A stretch of 20,097 nucleotides of DNA from a virus: positions 1-20,097 of IMG/VR virus record IMGVR_UViG_3300032087_001247. One strand, given 5' to 3'. Both the position numbers and the translations under genes were made by a program. Under the pieces are notes generated by a model that was not told where the DNA came from, searched no databases, and saw only the letters and a program-made list of their open reading frames with translations. Shown here one piece after another: positions 1 through 5,115 of the stretch (the first letter of the stretch is position 1; every line of letters starts with the position of its first letter).

Positions 1-29
1 TTGTCCAGCTGTTTTGCGTCTATTTATAG

Positions 30-49
30 CCCCCCCCTTCCCCCTTTTT
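30..49 (-). other. Homopurine G-tract at the left end
   Basis: Three bases after the HNH stop codon the minus strand carries five A, five G, two A and eight G in a row: 20 purines with no interruption. No ORF of useful length follows before the window ends at base 1. There is no hairpin, so it does not look like an intrinsic terminator. It could be part of a packaging (cos) region, given the adjacent HNH gene, or a leader for a gene outside the window. The function is not shown by the sequence. Confidence 0.4.
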
Positions 50-52
50 ATT

Positions 53-403
53 TTATTTCTCTGCATACCAGCGCAGTAACTCCGCCTGTACGTAGGCCTT
101 ATAGCTTAGAAGCGAAGTAGGCACGGCAGTTATAGCCTTGTCTAGCGTCGCGCTCTTTCTATTGTGGCAGCTGTGGCACAGGCTCTGCCAGTTTTGCGGC
201 TCATAGAATAGCGAAGGATCTATACGTACTGGTACGCTGTGGTCTACTACTTCGGCCGCCCTGTTACATACTTCGCAAAGCGGGTTAGACTTTAAGAAAG
301 CTGTGCGGGCAGCTCTCCAGGTGCGGCCGTTATATCTGCTGTCCTGGTAGCGCCTGCCCTGCTGTGCTGGTCTGTTTCGTTTTGGCCTGGGTAAATACGG
401 CAT
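53..403 (-). CDS. HNH endonuclease, phage packaging type
   Basis: This 116-residue protein has the zinc-finger HNH fold. CEVC at residues 43-46 and CHSC at 76-79 form the zinc knuckles; D54-H55, N71 and H80-N81-K83 are the HNH positions. The N-terminus is rich in Arg and Lys, suiting DNA binding. Small HNH proteins of this kind in cos phages (HK97 gp74 is the model) work with the terminase in cleaving packaging sites. The start is the ATG at 403, directly after the TAA of the upstream 56-residue ORF. In HK97-like genomes this gene lies beside the cos site next to the small terminase gene. Here it is last in transcription order, while the small terminase is at the opposite end of the window, as if the genome were opened at cos. 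Family assignment is firm; the packaging role is inferred. Confidence 0.9.
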   Translation of the reverse strand: MPYLPRPKRNRPAQQGRRYQDSRYNGRTWRAARTAFLKSNPLCEVCNRAAEVVDHSVPVRIDPSLFYEPQNWQSLCHSCHNRKSATLDKAITAVPTSLLSYKAYVQAELLRWYAEK

Positions 404-574
404 TTAGGTAAGTGTTAGCTCTGTTATCTCAAATTGTTTGCGCTGCTGCCAAATGCTGTCCAGTAGCTGCCTGTGTGCTTCTGCTACGCTGCGCAGCTGG
501 CAGGCCATTTCAAGCCGGGGCAGCTCTCCGTCTGTATGGCTCCACAGTACGTAAACTTTCTGCGTTTCATCCAT
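404..574 (-). CDS. Unrecognised 56-residue protein upstream of HNH gene
   Basis: A short ORF fills the gap between the 198-residue gene and the HNH gene. It begins MDETQKVYVLWSHTDGELPR and ends ITELTLT. The ATG overlaps the preceding gene by 8 nt, and the TAA is immediately followed by the HNH start codon, so its boundaries fit translational coupling on both sides. It has no membrane segment or cysteine motif; the second half (RSVAEAHRQLLDSIWQQRKQ) looks helical and amphipathic. I do not recognise the family. The exact fit between neighbours is the main argument that it is real. Confidence 0.6.
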   Translation of the reverse strand: MDETQKVYVLWSHTDGELPRLEMACQLRSVAEAHRQLLDSIWQQRKQFEITELTLT

Positions 575-1163
575 TGCCCGTGCCTTTGTCTTCGGGTGCT
601 ACTTTGTCTAGGTAGTCGCGCAGCCTGGTACCGCTACCGCGTTTGCCTTGCGGCTTATATACTATGCTAGCCGTTTCTACTCCTTGCGGCAGTCCCCTAG
701 CAGGTTGCGGCCTGTGTACCTGCTCTAGTAAATAGCTGCGTTCCTCTTCATGCTTACAGGCAAAGCGCGCTAGCTCTTCCGTCTTTAGTCGCTCGTAGAT
801 TTTATAGCGATCGCCGTACTGCTTAGCGTAGTAGCCGTGCCGTACTCTGTACAGTACTAGCATCCATTCCTGTAGCGTGAACGCCGGAAACTGGTCTACT
901 AGATACCGGGCGCACTCTGCTAAAGCTTCCGCGCCTTGTATACTCTTATTAGCGTCTACATATTTGCAGGTGCTATCTATCATAGCTGCCAGCGCCATAG
1001 TAGTTTGCGCTGGTGCCAGCCTGTAAGCTGTCCGTACGTTAATACCCTTAGCGAAGGCGTCGCTAGGTGTTAGGTCTGCGGGTTGCGTTTTGGATAGCTC
1101 GCGTAAGGTCTGTGCTACTAACTCCGGTGTAGCCTTTACTCTTTGTAGTCCTGTTGTATTCAT
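567..1163 (-). CDS. Unknown 198-residue protein in helicase-loader position
   Basis: A soluble, mostly helical protein. The middle (about residues 80-145, from EALAECARYLVDQ through FTLQEWMLVLYRVRHGYYAK and GDRYKIYERLKTEE) has the pattern of a family seen beside initiators in Bacteroidota phages and mobile elements, for which I know no proven function. The C-terminus is basic and probably disordered. The ATG at 1163 lies inside the initiator gene, giving a 101-nt out-of-frame overlap; the next in-frame ATG is over 50 codons later. Its position directly after an initiator containing iterons matches lambda P after lambda O, so a helicase-loader role is a reasonable guess from context only. There is no Walker A motif, so it is not a DnaC-type ATPase. 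Confidence 0.8.
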   Translation of the reverse strand: MNTTGLQRVKATPELVAQTLRELSKTQPADLTPSDAFAKGINVRTAYRLAPAQTTMALAAMIDSTCKYVDANKSIQGAEALAECARYLVDQFPAFTLQEWMLVLYRVRHGYYAKQYGDRYKIYERLKTEELARFACKHEEERSYLLEQVHRPQPARGLPQGVETASIVYKPQGKRGSGTRLRDYLDKVAPEDKGTGNG

Positions 1164-1812
1164 ATTGTTGCTGTCTTTTAATCCATTGGCTAGCGGCAGC
1201 CGCCCAGCTCTTCATACTGTTGCGTCCTACCTTCCAGCCGTTAGCTTCGTAATAGTTCCAAAAGTCTTCGGCCATGCTAGCAGGATCTGCTACCAGCTTG
1301 CTTGCAAAAAAACTTTCTACCGCCTCAATAGATTGCGGGCGCGCTTTATTCTCTTTGGTATGTTCTGTGTTTTGTTCTATTGTATTATTATTCCTCAGCT
1401 GGTTGTGGGTAGTAGCCTCAGCTGGTTGCGGGTAGTGGCCGTAACTGGTTCCGGGTGCCTGCCTCAGCTGGTTGCGGGTGGTGGCCTCAGCTGGTTGCGG
1501 GTGCTCCCATTGTTCAAAGCATTGCACGGCCATAAGCCTACTACGTTTCTTACCCGTGTATTCAGTCCAGCGCCTAAGGTGTCCCGCCTCTACTAAAAGC
1601 TTAAGCGCCTTCTCTATTGCGCTGCTGCTTACGTTACATAGCTCTGCTAAGTGTTCGTTAGATATAAAGCAGGGCAGCCCGTTTCTTTGAAAGCTGCGAA
1701 CTTCGAGCAGTATAACTTTCTGCGTAATACTTAGCGTAGTGTCTTGCCATAAGGCAGCAGGAAACCAAATACCTTGAAAGTCCCGGCCGTTATCTGTTAA
1801 AGTCGTTTTCAT
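1063..1812 (-). CDS. Winged-helix replication initiator (lambda O / DnaD-like)
   Basis: The N-terminal ~100 residues form a winged-helix DNA-binding domain: the stretch from ITQKVILLEVRSF through NEHLAELCNVSSSAIEKALK to LLVEAGHLRRW reads as the recognition helices and wing. A low-complexity Gln/Asn/Thr linker follows, then a C-terminal domain (FWNYYEANGWKVGRNSMKSW and following) of the type found in phage initiators and DnaD/DnaT relatives that contact helicase or its loader. The ATG at 1812 is chosen over the TTG nine bases upstream. It overlaps the 79-residue gene by 23 nt. The linker is encoded by five 23-bp iterons, so the gene appears to contain its own origin. It probably binds these repeats, melts the neighbouring AT-rich DNA and recruits the host helicase. 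Confidence 0.8.
   Translation of the reverse strand: MKTTLTDNGRDFQGIWFPAALWQDTTLSITQKVILLEVRSFQRNGLPCFISNEHLAELCNVSSSAIEKALKLLVEAGHLRRWTEYTGKKRSRLMAVQCFEQWEHPQPAEATTRNQLRQAPGTSYGHYPQPAEATTHNQLRNNNTIEQNTEHTKENKARPQSIEAVESFFASKLVADPASMAEDFWNYYEANGWKVGRNSMKSWAAAASQWIKRQQQYEYNRTTKSKGYTGVSSTDLTRAIQNATRRPNT
1345..1392. other. AT-rich candidate DNA unwinding element
   Basis: Directly abutting the iterons is a 48-base stretch in which I count 11 G or C (about 23%), against roughly half in the surroundings. It encodes the Asn/Thr-rich part of the initiator linker. In lambda-type origins an AT-rich block beside the iterons is where the strands first open; the same role is inferred here. Confidence 0.6.
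1393..1507 (-). repeat. Five tandem 23-bp iterons: probable replication origin
   Basis: Five head-to-tail 23-bp units start at 1393, 1416, 1439, 1462 and 1485 with exact spacing. The plus-strand core is cctcagctggttgcgggt plus five variable bases. Units 2, 4 and 5 share the full core, unit 1 differs by one base, and unit 3 is divergent. Because 23 is not a multiple of three, consecutive units are read in different frames (PQPAE, RNQLR, GTSYG), so conservation is at the DNA level. Iterons inside an initiator gene, next to AT-rich DNA, are the arrangement of the lambda origin. I infer that these are the initiator binding sites. Confidence 0.8.
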
Positions 1813-2029
1813 CCCAGCCAAGACGTTTGCCCCAAACTGTTTTTAGTTCGGTCATGGTTAGGTGAAAGCGTCGCCTGCGTGCAGCCTCGTAAATCCCTGC
1901 AGCTGCTCTTATATCTTTGTCTAATACTTTGGCGCGTAGGCTGTGCCTGCCGTACTGCTGGCGTAGCGTATGCCTTTCCTGGATCAAAAGTAAAAGCTTC
2001 TGCCTGTACTGCGTTAACTCTTCGTTCAT
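1790..2029 (-). CDS. Unknown 79-residue basic coiled-coil-like protein
   Basis: A small, charged, mainly helical protein. Residues 1-60 are rich in Leu, Arg, Lys and Glu, including YRQKLLLLIQERHTLRQQYG, and could form a coiled coil; the C-terminus ends GWDENDFNR. No known family is recognised and there are no cysteines or membrane segments. The ATG forms an ATGA overlap with the stop of the resolvase-like gene, and its end overlaps the initiator gene by 23 nt, so it is embedded in a tightly coupled operon between a nuclease and the initiator. A DNA-binding or accessory replication role is possible but unsupported. Confidence 0.7.
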   Translation of the reverse strand: MNEELTQYRQKLLLLIQERHTLRQQYGRHSLRAKVLDKDIRAAAGIYEAARRRRFHLTMTELKTVWGKRLGWDENDFNR

Positions 2030-2394
2030 TCCGGTTCGTTACTGCAAATAGGGCAGCGCTTAGCGCGCTCGTACAATTCGACCAGCTCGACAAAACTTTC
2101 CAGCGGCATACTAATAGTAATGCCTTTACGGTTGCGCTTGTGTGCGACCAGGCGCACGCTATGGCGCGGGTGCTTAGGCATGCGCTCAAGCAGGGCGTGT
2201 ACGTCCATACTTTGTTCAACTGCCTTACATTGTACCAGGTAGCGCCCTGCGTTAACAAGGTCGACGCCTGCCGCGTCCAGCTCTCTATTACAGCTCCTGC
2301 TAGTTTTGCAATGGACGTAGCCCAGGCGCCTAAAGATGTCCCGCACGTATAGTTCGAAAGCATGTCCCTTTTTACGTCCGTTTATTTGTGCCAT
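2026..2394 (-). CDS. PD-(D/E)XK nuclease, Holliday junction resolvase-like
   Basis: This 122-residue protein has the archaeal-Hjc-style PD-(D/E)XK arrangement: E14 in GHAFELYVRDIFRRLGY, D45 in AAGVDLVNAG and the QCK triad at residues 55-57 in RYLVQCKAVE. Such nucleases cut branched DNA; in phages they resolve recombination or replication intermediates before packaging. Length fits the minimal fold. The C-terminus ends with CPIC, a lone cysteine pair that could be half of a zinc site. It overlaps the exonuclease gene by 13 nt and the next gene by 4 nt. Its place after a RecE-like exonuclease supports a recombination role. The fold is likely; the exact substrate is inferred. Confidence 0.75.
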   Translation of the reverse strand: MAQINGRKKGHAFELYVRDIFRRLGYVHCKTSRSCNRELDAAGVDLVNAGRYLVQCKAVEQSMDVHALLERMPKHPRHSVRLVAHKRNRKGITISMPLESFVELVELYERAKRCPICSNEPE

Positions 2395-3137
2395 GCTGGT
2401 AGATCCAAGGTAACAGCGTCGCCCTGGTCGTAATAGTCATAGCCTAACAAGGGTGCGCCCGCTGTGTACGTTTTGCACCAATTTAAAAACATTCTAGCCT
2501 CTAAGCGTGCTGCTTTAACACCTGCCGCAACCATAGCAGGCGTAGGGGCGTAAACGCATACAGTATGGGGCGCGTTTGGATCTACGCAAACCCAGTACAA
2601 TTCTACAGGCTCCGGCAGCGCCAAACTGTATAGCGCTAACTGCATGTGGTACTGTGCGTCTAATACAGTACGCAGGAACTTGTTAGGCTCCGGGTTAGTT
2701 ACTTTAAGATCTAACAGCACGCCGTTACCGTACGCGTCCGGGTAGCCGTGCATACGTAAGCCTTCACAGTCCCAGGTTAAGTGCTGCTCTTTGTATTCTG
2801 CGCGCTCTAGCAGCCTGGCCGCTGTCCTGTGCTGTAGTACGGCGTCTGCGATCGCTTGCGCTTCGTCTAGCTCTTTCTGTAGTACTGCCCATTCCCCGTG
2901 CTGCTGTTCTGCTTCCTTGAAAGCTTTTGTGCTGCGCGTGCTGGCGTCTATTACTTGCACCTTTGCCATTTCGTGCGGCTCTAATACCATACGGTGTACC
3001 AGTGTACCGCGCCGCATAGCTGGACTACTTGTGTACTCGCTCTGCTTATAGTGTACGAAGTGCGCAGGACTTTTAGCGAATTGCTTTAAGCCGCTGAAGC
3101 TTACCGGCCATGCGTCGTAAGGGTTGTAGCTATTCAT
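2382..3137 (-). CDS. RecE/DUF3799-like PD-(D/E)XK exonuclease
   Basis: A 251-residue protein resembling the C-terminal nuclease of RecE (Exo VIII) and the phage DUF3799/YqaJ-like exonucleases. Visible elements are MRRGTLVHRMVLEP with H48, GYPDAYGNGVLLDLKVT with D134, D143 and K145 (the PD...DxK core), and the downstream YHMQLALYSLAL helix with Q166. These enzymes resect double-stranded DNA 5' to 3' to give 3' overhangs for single-strand annealing. The ATG at 3137 overlaps the 97-residue gene by 8 nt. The usual partner, a RecT/Erf/Bet annealing protein, is not recognisable nearby, although an SSB-like gene is two genes upstream. Confidence 0.85.
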   Translation of the reverse strand: MNSYNPYDAWPVSFSGLKQFAKSPAHFVHYKQSEYTSSPAMRRGTLVHRMVLEPHEMAKVQVIDASTRSTKAFKEAEQQHGEWAVLQKELDEAQAIADAVLQHRTAARLLERAEYKEQHLTWDCEGLRMHGYPDAYGNGVLLDLKVTNPEPNKFLRTVLDAQYHMQLALYSLALPEPVELYWVCVDPNAPHTVCVYAPTPAMVAAGVKAARLEARMFLNWCKTYTAGAPLLGYDYYDQGDAVTLDLPAWHK

Positions 3138-3423
3138 ATTGCTGCAGTGTGTTATATCTTCCGTCGTTAGTTAGTGCGTATAGTCCCGCCTGGCAGCGTT
3201 CCGCTTTTTTCCATGCTGCTTCGCGCTCTTCAGGCTCTCGTAATTCTGCAAAGTCGTATAAGTGTCGGCGCCGCATTTGTTTAAGCATGCACTCTAAGCT
3301 TACTAGATCTGCGTCTTTTGCTTCTAGGCTGCAGCTTACTATATCTGCTAACGGTACTATTAAGCCGGACTGCAAAGCCTGCAGTACTTCAGAAAGGGGT
3401 GCTGCTGTCTTTTGCTGGCTCAT
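3130..3423 (-). CDS. Unknown 97-residue protein between SSB-like and exonuclease genes
   Basis: An acidic to mixed-charge helical protein containing LSEVLQALQSGLIVPLADIV and an REPEEREAAWKKAERCQAG segment. I do not recognise the family. The ATG at 3423 lies 35 nt inside the end of the SSB-like gene in another frame, and its own end overlaps the exonuclease start by 8 nt, so it is coupled to a recombination operon on both sides. It is too small and unlike RecT/Bet to be called an annealing protein. Confidence 0.75.
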   Translation of the reverse strand: MSQQKTAAPLSEVLQALQSGLIVPLADIVSCSLEAKDADLVSLECMLKQMRRRHLYDFAELREPEEREAAWKKAERCQAGLYALTNDGRYNTLQQYE

Positions 3424-3934
3424 GGGTAAGCACGTTTTTAGGTTGCGTAAAAGGGTTGTCGTTAGTGAACAGCTTAGTAAGGTCTACGCTAGTACGGAAG
3501 TACTCCGCTGCTTTTTGTATACCTGCGTCTGCTTCTGTTCGCGCTCCAGGCTTTACAAACCAGCGCGTACTAAGGCCAGCGCCCTTGCGCATAATAACTA
3601 AATCGTACTCGAAAGGGTGGCCTTCAGCTTCTATAATTTGCTGCATGTCAAGCAGTACGCTTTTAGTGCTACACATGTAAATTTTACTGCTGCCGCTTTC
3701 GTAGTGCCATACGCCCAAAGCTGCAAAAGGCTTAGGCCTTTCGTCTAGCTCGTTTACTCTGTCCGGTGCTGGTTCGTTAATAGGCCAGCGCAGCGGCTTT
3801 TTATCGTCCCATACTTCCAGGCCTTCCAGGGGCGCGCTAATAATTCGCACGGTAGCCGTTTCGTTTGGCGCGATCTTCAGGTAGTTGTTCGTACCGCTTT
3901 CGCTGGCTTCGTAGCTATTCTTAAAAAAAGACAT
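3389..3934 (-). CDS. Single-stranded-DNA-binding-like protein
   Basis: About 181 residues from the ATG at 3934. The N-terminal half (NNYLKIAPNETATVRIISAP then GLEVWDDKKPLRWPINEPAP) has the layout of gp32-like phage proteins: a compact beta-rich domain with a conserved Trp and a KPxRxP segment. The C-terminus EPAKDSSTPF resembles the acidic xxxPF tip by which bacterial SSBs dock replication partners. First gene of the replication and recombination operon, upstream of an exonuclease and resolvase, as expected for an SSB. The frame stays open upstream to a TTG at 4048, but that extension looks non-protein-like and runs through a hairpin. The assignment rests on pattern and context, not on a definitive motif. 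Confidence 0.6.
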   Translation of the reverse strand: MSFFKNSYEASESGTNNYLKIAPNETATVRIISAPLEGLEVWDDKKPLRWPINEPAPDRVNELDERPKPFAALGVWHYESGSSKIYMCSTKSVLLDMQQIIEAEGHPFEYDLVIMRKGAGLSTRWFVKPGARTEADAGIQKAAEYFRTSVDLTKLFTNDNPFTQPKNVLTHEPAKDSSTPF

Positions 3935-3946
3935 TTGTAAAGGTTT
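3935..3946 (-). promoter_or_regulatory. AAACCT leader of the SSB-like gene
   Basis: On the minus strand AAACCT stands six bases before this ATG, in the position of a ribosome binding site but without Shine-Dalgarno similarity. The same hexamer is 7-8 bases before the major tail protein ATG and the internal capsid ATG. It supports the choice of the ATG at 3934. Confidence 0.45.
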
Positions 3947-3993
3947 AGTGCCTTGCGGCTGTGTTTCTTGTTCAGGCCATTGCATAAGCAGGC

Positions 3994-4018
3994 AGCGGCT
4001 GTTACAAAGGTTGCCGCT
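3994..4018. promoter_or_regulatory. Inverted repeat in the early operon leader
   Basis: A perfect 6-bp inverted repeat (AGCGGC / GCCGCT) with a 13-base spacer lies 60 bases upstream of the SSB-like start. On the minus strand the spacer contains AACCTTTG, one mismatch from the Bacteroidota -7 consensus TAnnTTTG, at 4005-4012. A T-rich run follows on the plus strand, but no plus-strand gene exists to terminate. It could be an operator over the promoter of the replication operon. This is tentative. Confidence 0.3.
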
Positions 4019-4053
4019 TTTGTTTGTTCCTTTAACACTTACAGCCAAGTAGA

Positions 4054-4082
4054 TATAAACAAAGGCGCGTTAATATGCGCCT
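4054..4082 (-). terminator. Candidate intrinsic terminator after lysis genes
   Basis: On the minus strand a 6-bp GC-rich stem AGGCGC / GCGCCT (4063-4082) with an 8-base AT loop is followed by TTGTTTATAT. It lies 44 bases after the last lysis ORF, where the late operon would be expected to end. The stem is short and the T-tract is interrupted, so strength is uncertain. Confidence 0.45.
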
Positions 4083-4125
4083 AAGTGTCTAGCTTACAGT
4101 AAAGTACTTGTTAATAGCGGGCGTA

Positions 4126-4296
4126 TTACTTGCCCTTTTTTTGGCGCTCCCGCCTGGTAGCTAATGCTTTTTCGACGTTGTACCAAATGATAGCCAGCCC
4201 GCCAGCTACAGCTACTACGCCCTCTATGTATTCAAGTAGCACGCCTGCTGTAAAGCTTGCGCCTATTACGTTTGTTAGGTGCGTTTGGGCGTCCAT
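4126..4296 (-). CDS. 56-residue single-pass membrane protein (holin or lysis accessory)
   Basis: A short ORF starting MDAQTHLTNVIGASFTAGVL, with a hydrophobic helix (about residues 26-40, VVAVAGGLAIIWYN at its core) and a strongly basic end RRERQKKGK. One membrane segment followed by a positively charged cytoplasmic tail is the usual shape of small holins and pinholin-like proteins. It overlaps the end of the larger holin candidate by 65 nt in another frame. Two overlapping membrane proteins after an endolysin are common in phage lysis cassettes (holin plus antiholin, or holin plus spanin-like partner). It was found by reading the frame directly, and its exact role is inferred from topology and position. 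Confidence 0.65.
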   Translation of the reverse strand: MDAQTHLTNVIGASFTAGVLLEYIEGVVAVAGGLAIIWYNVEKALATRRERQKKGK

Positions 4297-4702
4297 TGTC
4301 GTAGGTCTGAATTATAAAGTAAGCGCCTACTGTGCTTATTGCAAGTGTTGCCCATACACCTTGCCAAAGCTCGCTAACCTGGTAGCCAGTACTTTGTAAA
4401 ATAGTTACAGCTAACCCGCCCAAAACACAGGCAAGCGTAATAAGCGGCCGTGCATTTTTAGCTAAGCTGCTGCCGTGTTTGTTGTCATGCTTCCAAAGAT
4501 CGGCGCGCACGTTTTTTAAGCTAGCGTCTGCTAACGTCTTAGCGTGTTCCATGTCTGCAGCGCTTAGGCGTCTACGGTTTAGCAGCTTCTGTATAAGCGG
4601 CCAAACTGCTTTCTCTGCGATCAAGCCGCCCACAGCTAGAAGCACGTCCGGCGCTTTGTTGGCTAGCCATTGGCCTAAGGGTGTTACTCGAACTCTATCC
4701 AA
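4232..4702 (-). CDS. Holin-like multi-pass membrane protein
   Basis: 156 residues with a moderately hydrophobic N-terminal segment (DVLLAVGGLIAEKAV, about residues 19-33), a charged middle (about 40-80) and two clear membrane helices, LITLACVLGGLAVTIL and GVWATLAISTVGAYFIIQTY, before an Arg/Lys-rich tail. This fits phage holin families with two or three membrane spans. It directly follows the endolysin gene and overlaps it by 19 nt. No ATG is available near the 5' end: the only plausible early start is the TTG at 4702, with a GTG about 19 codons later as the alternative, so the N-terminus is uncertain. A role in timing membrane opening for the amidase is inferred. Confidence 0.7.
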   Translation of the reverse strand: MDRVRVTPLGQWLANKAPDVLLAVGGLIAEKAVWPLIQKLLNRRRLSAADMEHAKTLADASLKNVRADLWKHDNKHGSSLAKNARPLITLACVLGGLAVTILQSTGYQVSELWQGVWATLAISTVGAYFIIQTYDNGRPNAPNKRNRRKLYSRRAT

Positions 4703-5115
4703 TAGTCTAAGTATTCTTGTTTAGCATCGAAACACGGGCAGCTTTTAGCTACGTTTGGTAAGTCCCTATGCCCTACTACCGCGATCTGCCCGAATACCAT
4801 GTGAAAAGCATGTATAAGCTCTAACAGCGCGCGCTTTTGGCTCTGCGTCCTGGTGTCGCTAGGTACGCCGTCTTCGTCTAGCCCGCCTATATAGCATACG
4901 CCTACCCAGTCATTAAACCCGCGCGCGTGCGCTCCCGTTTCGCCTACTTCGCGGCCTTGCCATATATCGCCGTTAAGTCCTATAACGTAGTGGTAGCCGC
5001 ACCCTTTCCAGCCGCGCGCTTTGTGCCAGTCGTCTATATCGTCTATGTCAAACCATTCACCCGCGCGCGTAGCGCTGCAGTGTATTACTATGCCTGGTAT
5101 TTCTAGTTTAGCCAT
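4684..5115 (-). CDS. N-acetylmuramoyl-L-alanine amidase (T7 lysozyme type endolysin)
   Basis: This 143-residue single-domain amidase_2 enzyme cleaves the bond between MurNAc and L-alanine in peptidoglycan. The motifs are IVIHCSAT with zinc ligand H12, GYHYVI, GETGAHARGFN with H63, and VVGHRDLP with H116. The AKSCPCFD segment carries K124 and C126, matching the catalytic lysine and cysteine ligand of T7 lysozyme. There is no signal peptide, so export would need a holin, and two membrane-protein ORFs follow immediately. The ATG shares one base with the stop of the tail-tip gene (TAATG). Length and motif order are normal for the family. Confidence 0.93.
   Translation of the reverse strand: MAKLEIPGIVIHCSATRAGEWFDIDDIDDWHKARGWKGCGYHYVIGLNGDIWQGREVGETGAHARGFNDWVGVCYIGGLDEDGVPSDTRTQSQKRALLELIHAFHMVFGQIAVVGHRDLPNVAKSCPCFDAKQEYLDYWIEFE

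Noticed and set aside
1393-1507. Repeat in the initiator interpreted as a protein repeat
   Set aside because: The unit is 23 bp and shifts frame each time, so the peptides differ; it is a DNA repeat.
1809-2363. 184-codon minus-strand frame covering the resolvase-like gene in another frame
   Set aside because: The resolvase-like frame has intact PD-(D/E)XK residues and coupled start and stop; this frame is Thr/Cys/Ala-rich noise.
3994-4034. Plus-strand intrinsic terminator formed by the inverted repeat and following T-rich run
   Set aside because: There are no plus-strand genes in the window, so it is more likely an operator or chance structure.
3935-4048. N-terminal extension of the SSB-like gene to a TTG at 4048
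   Set aside because: The extension crosses an inverted repeat and has no protein-like character, while the ATG at 3934 has the AAACCT leader.
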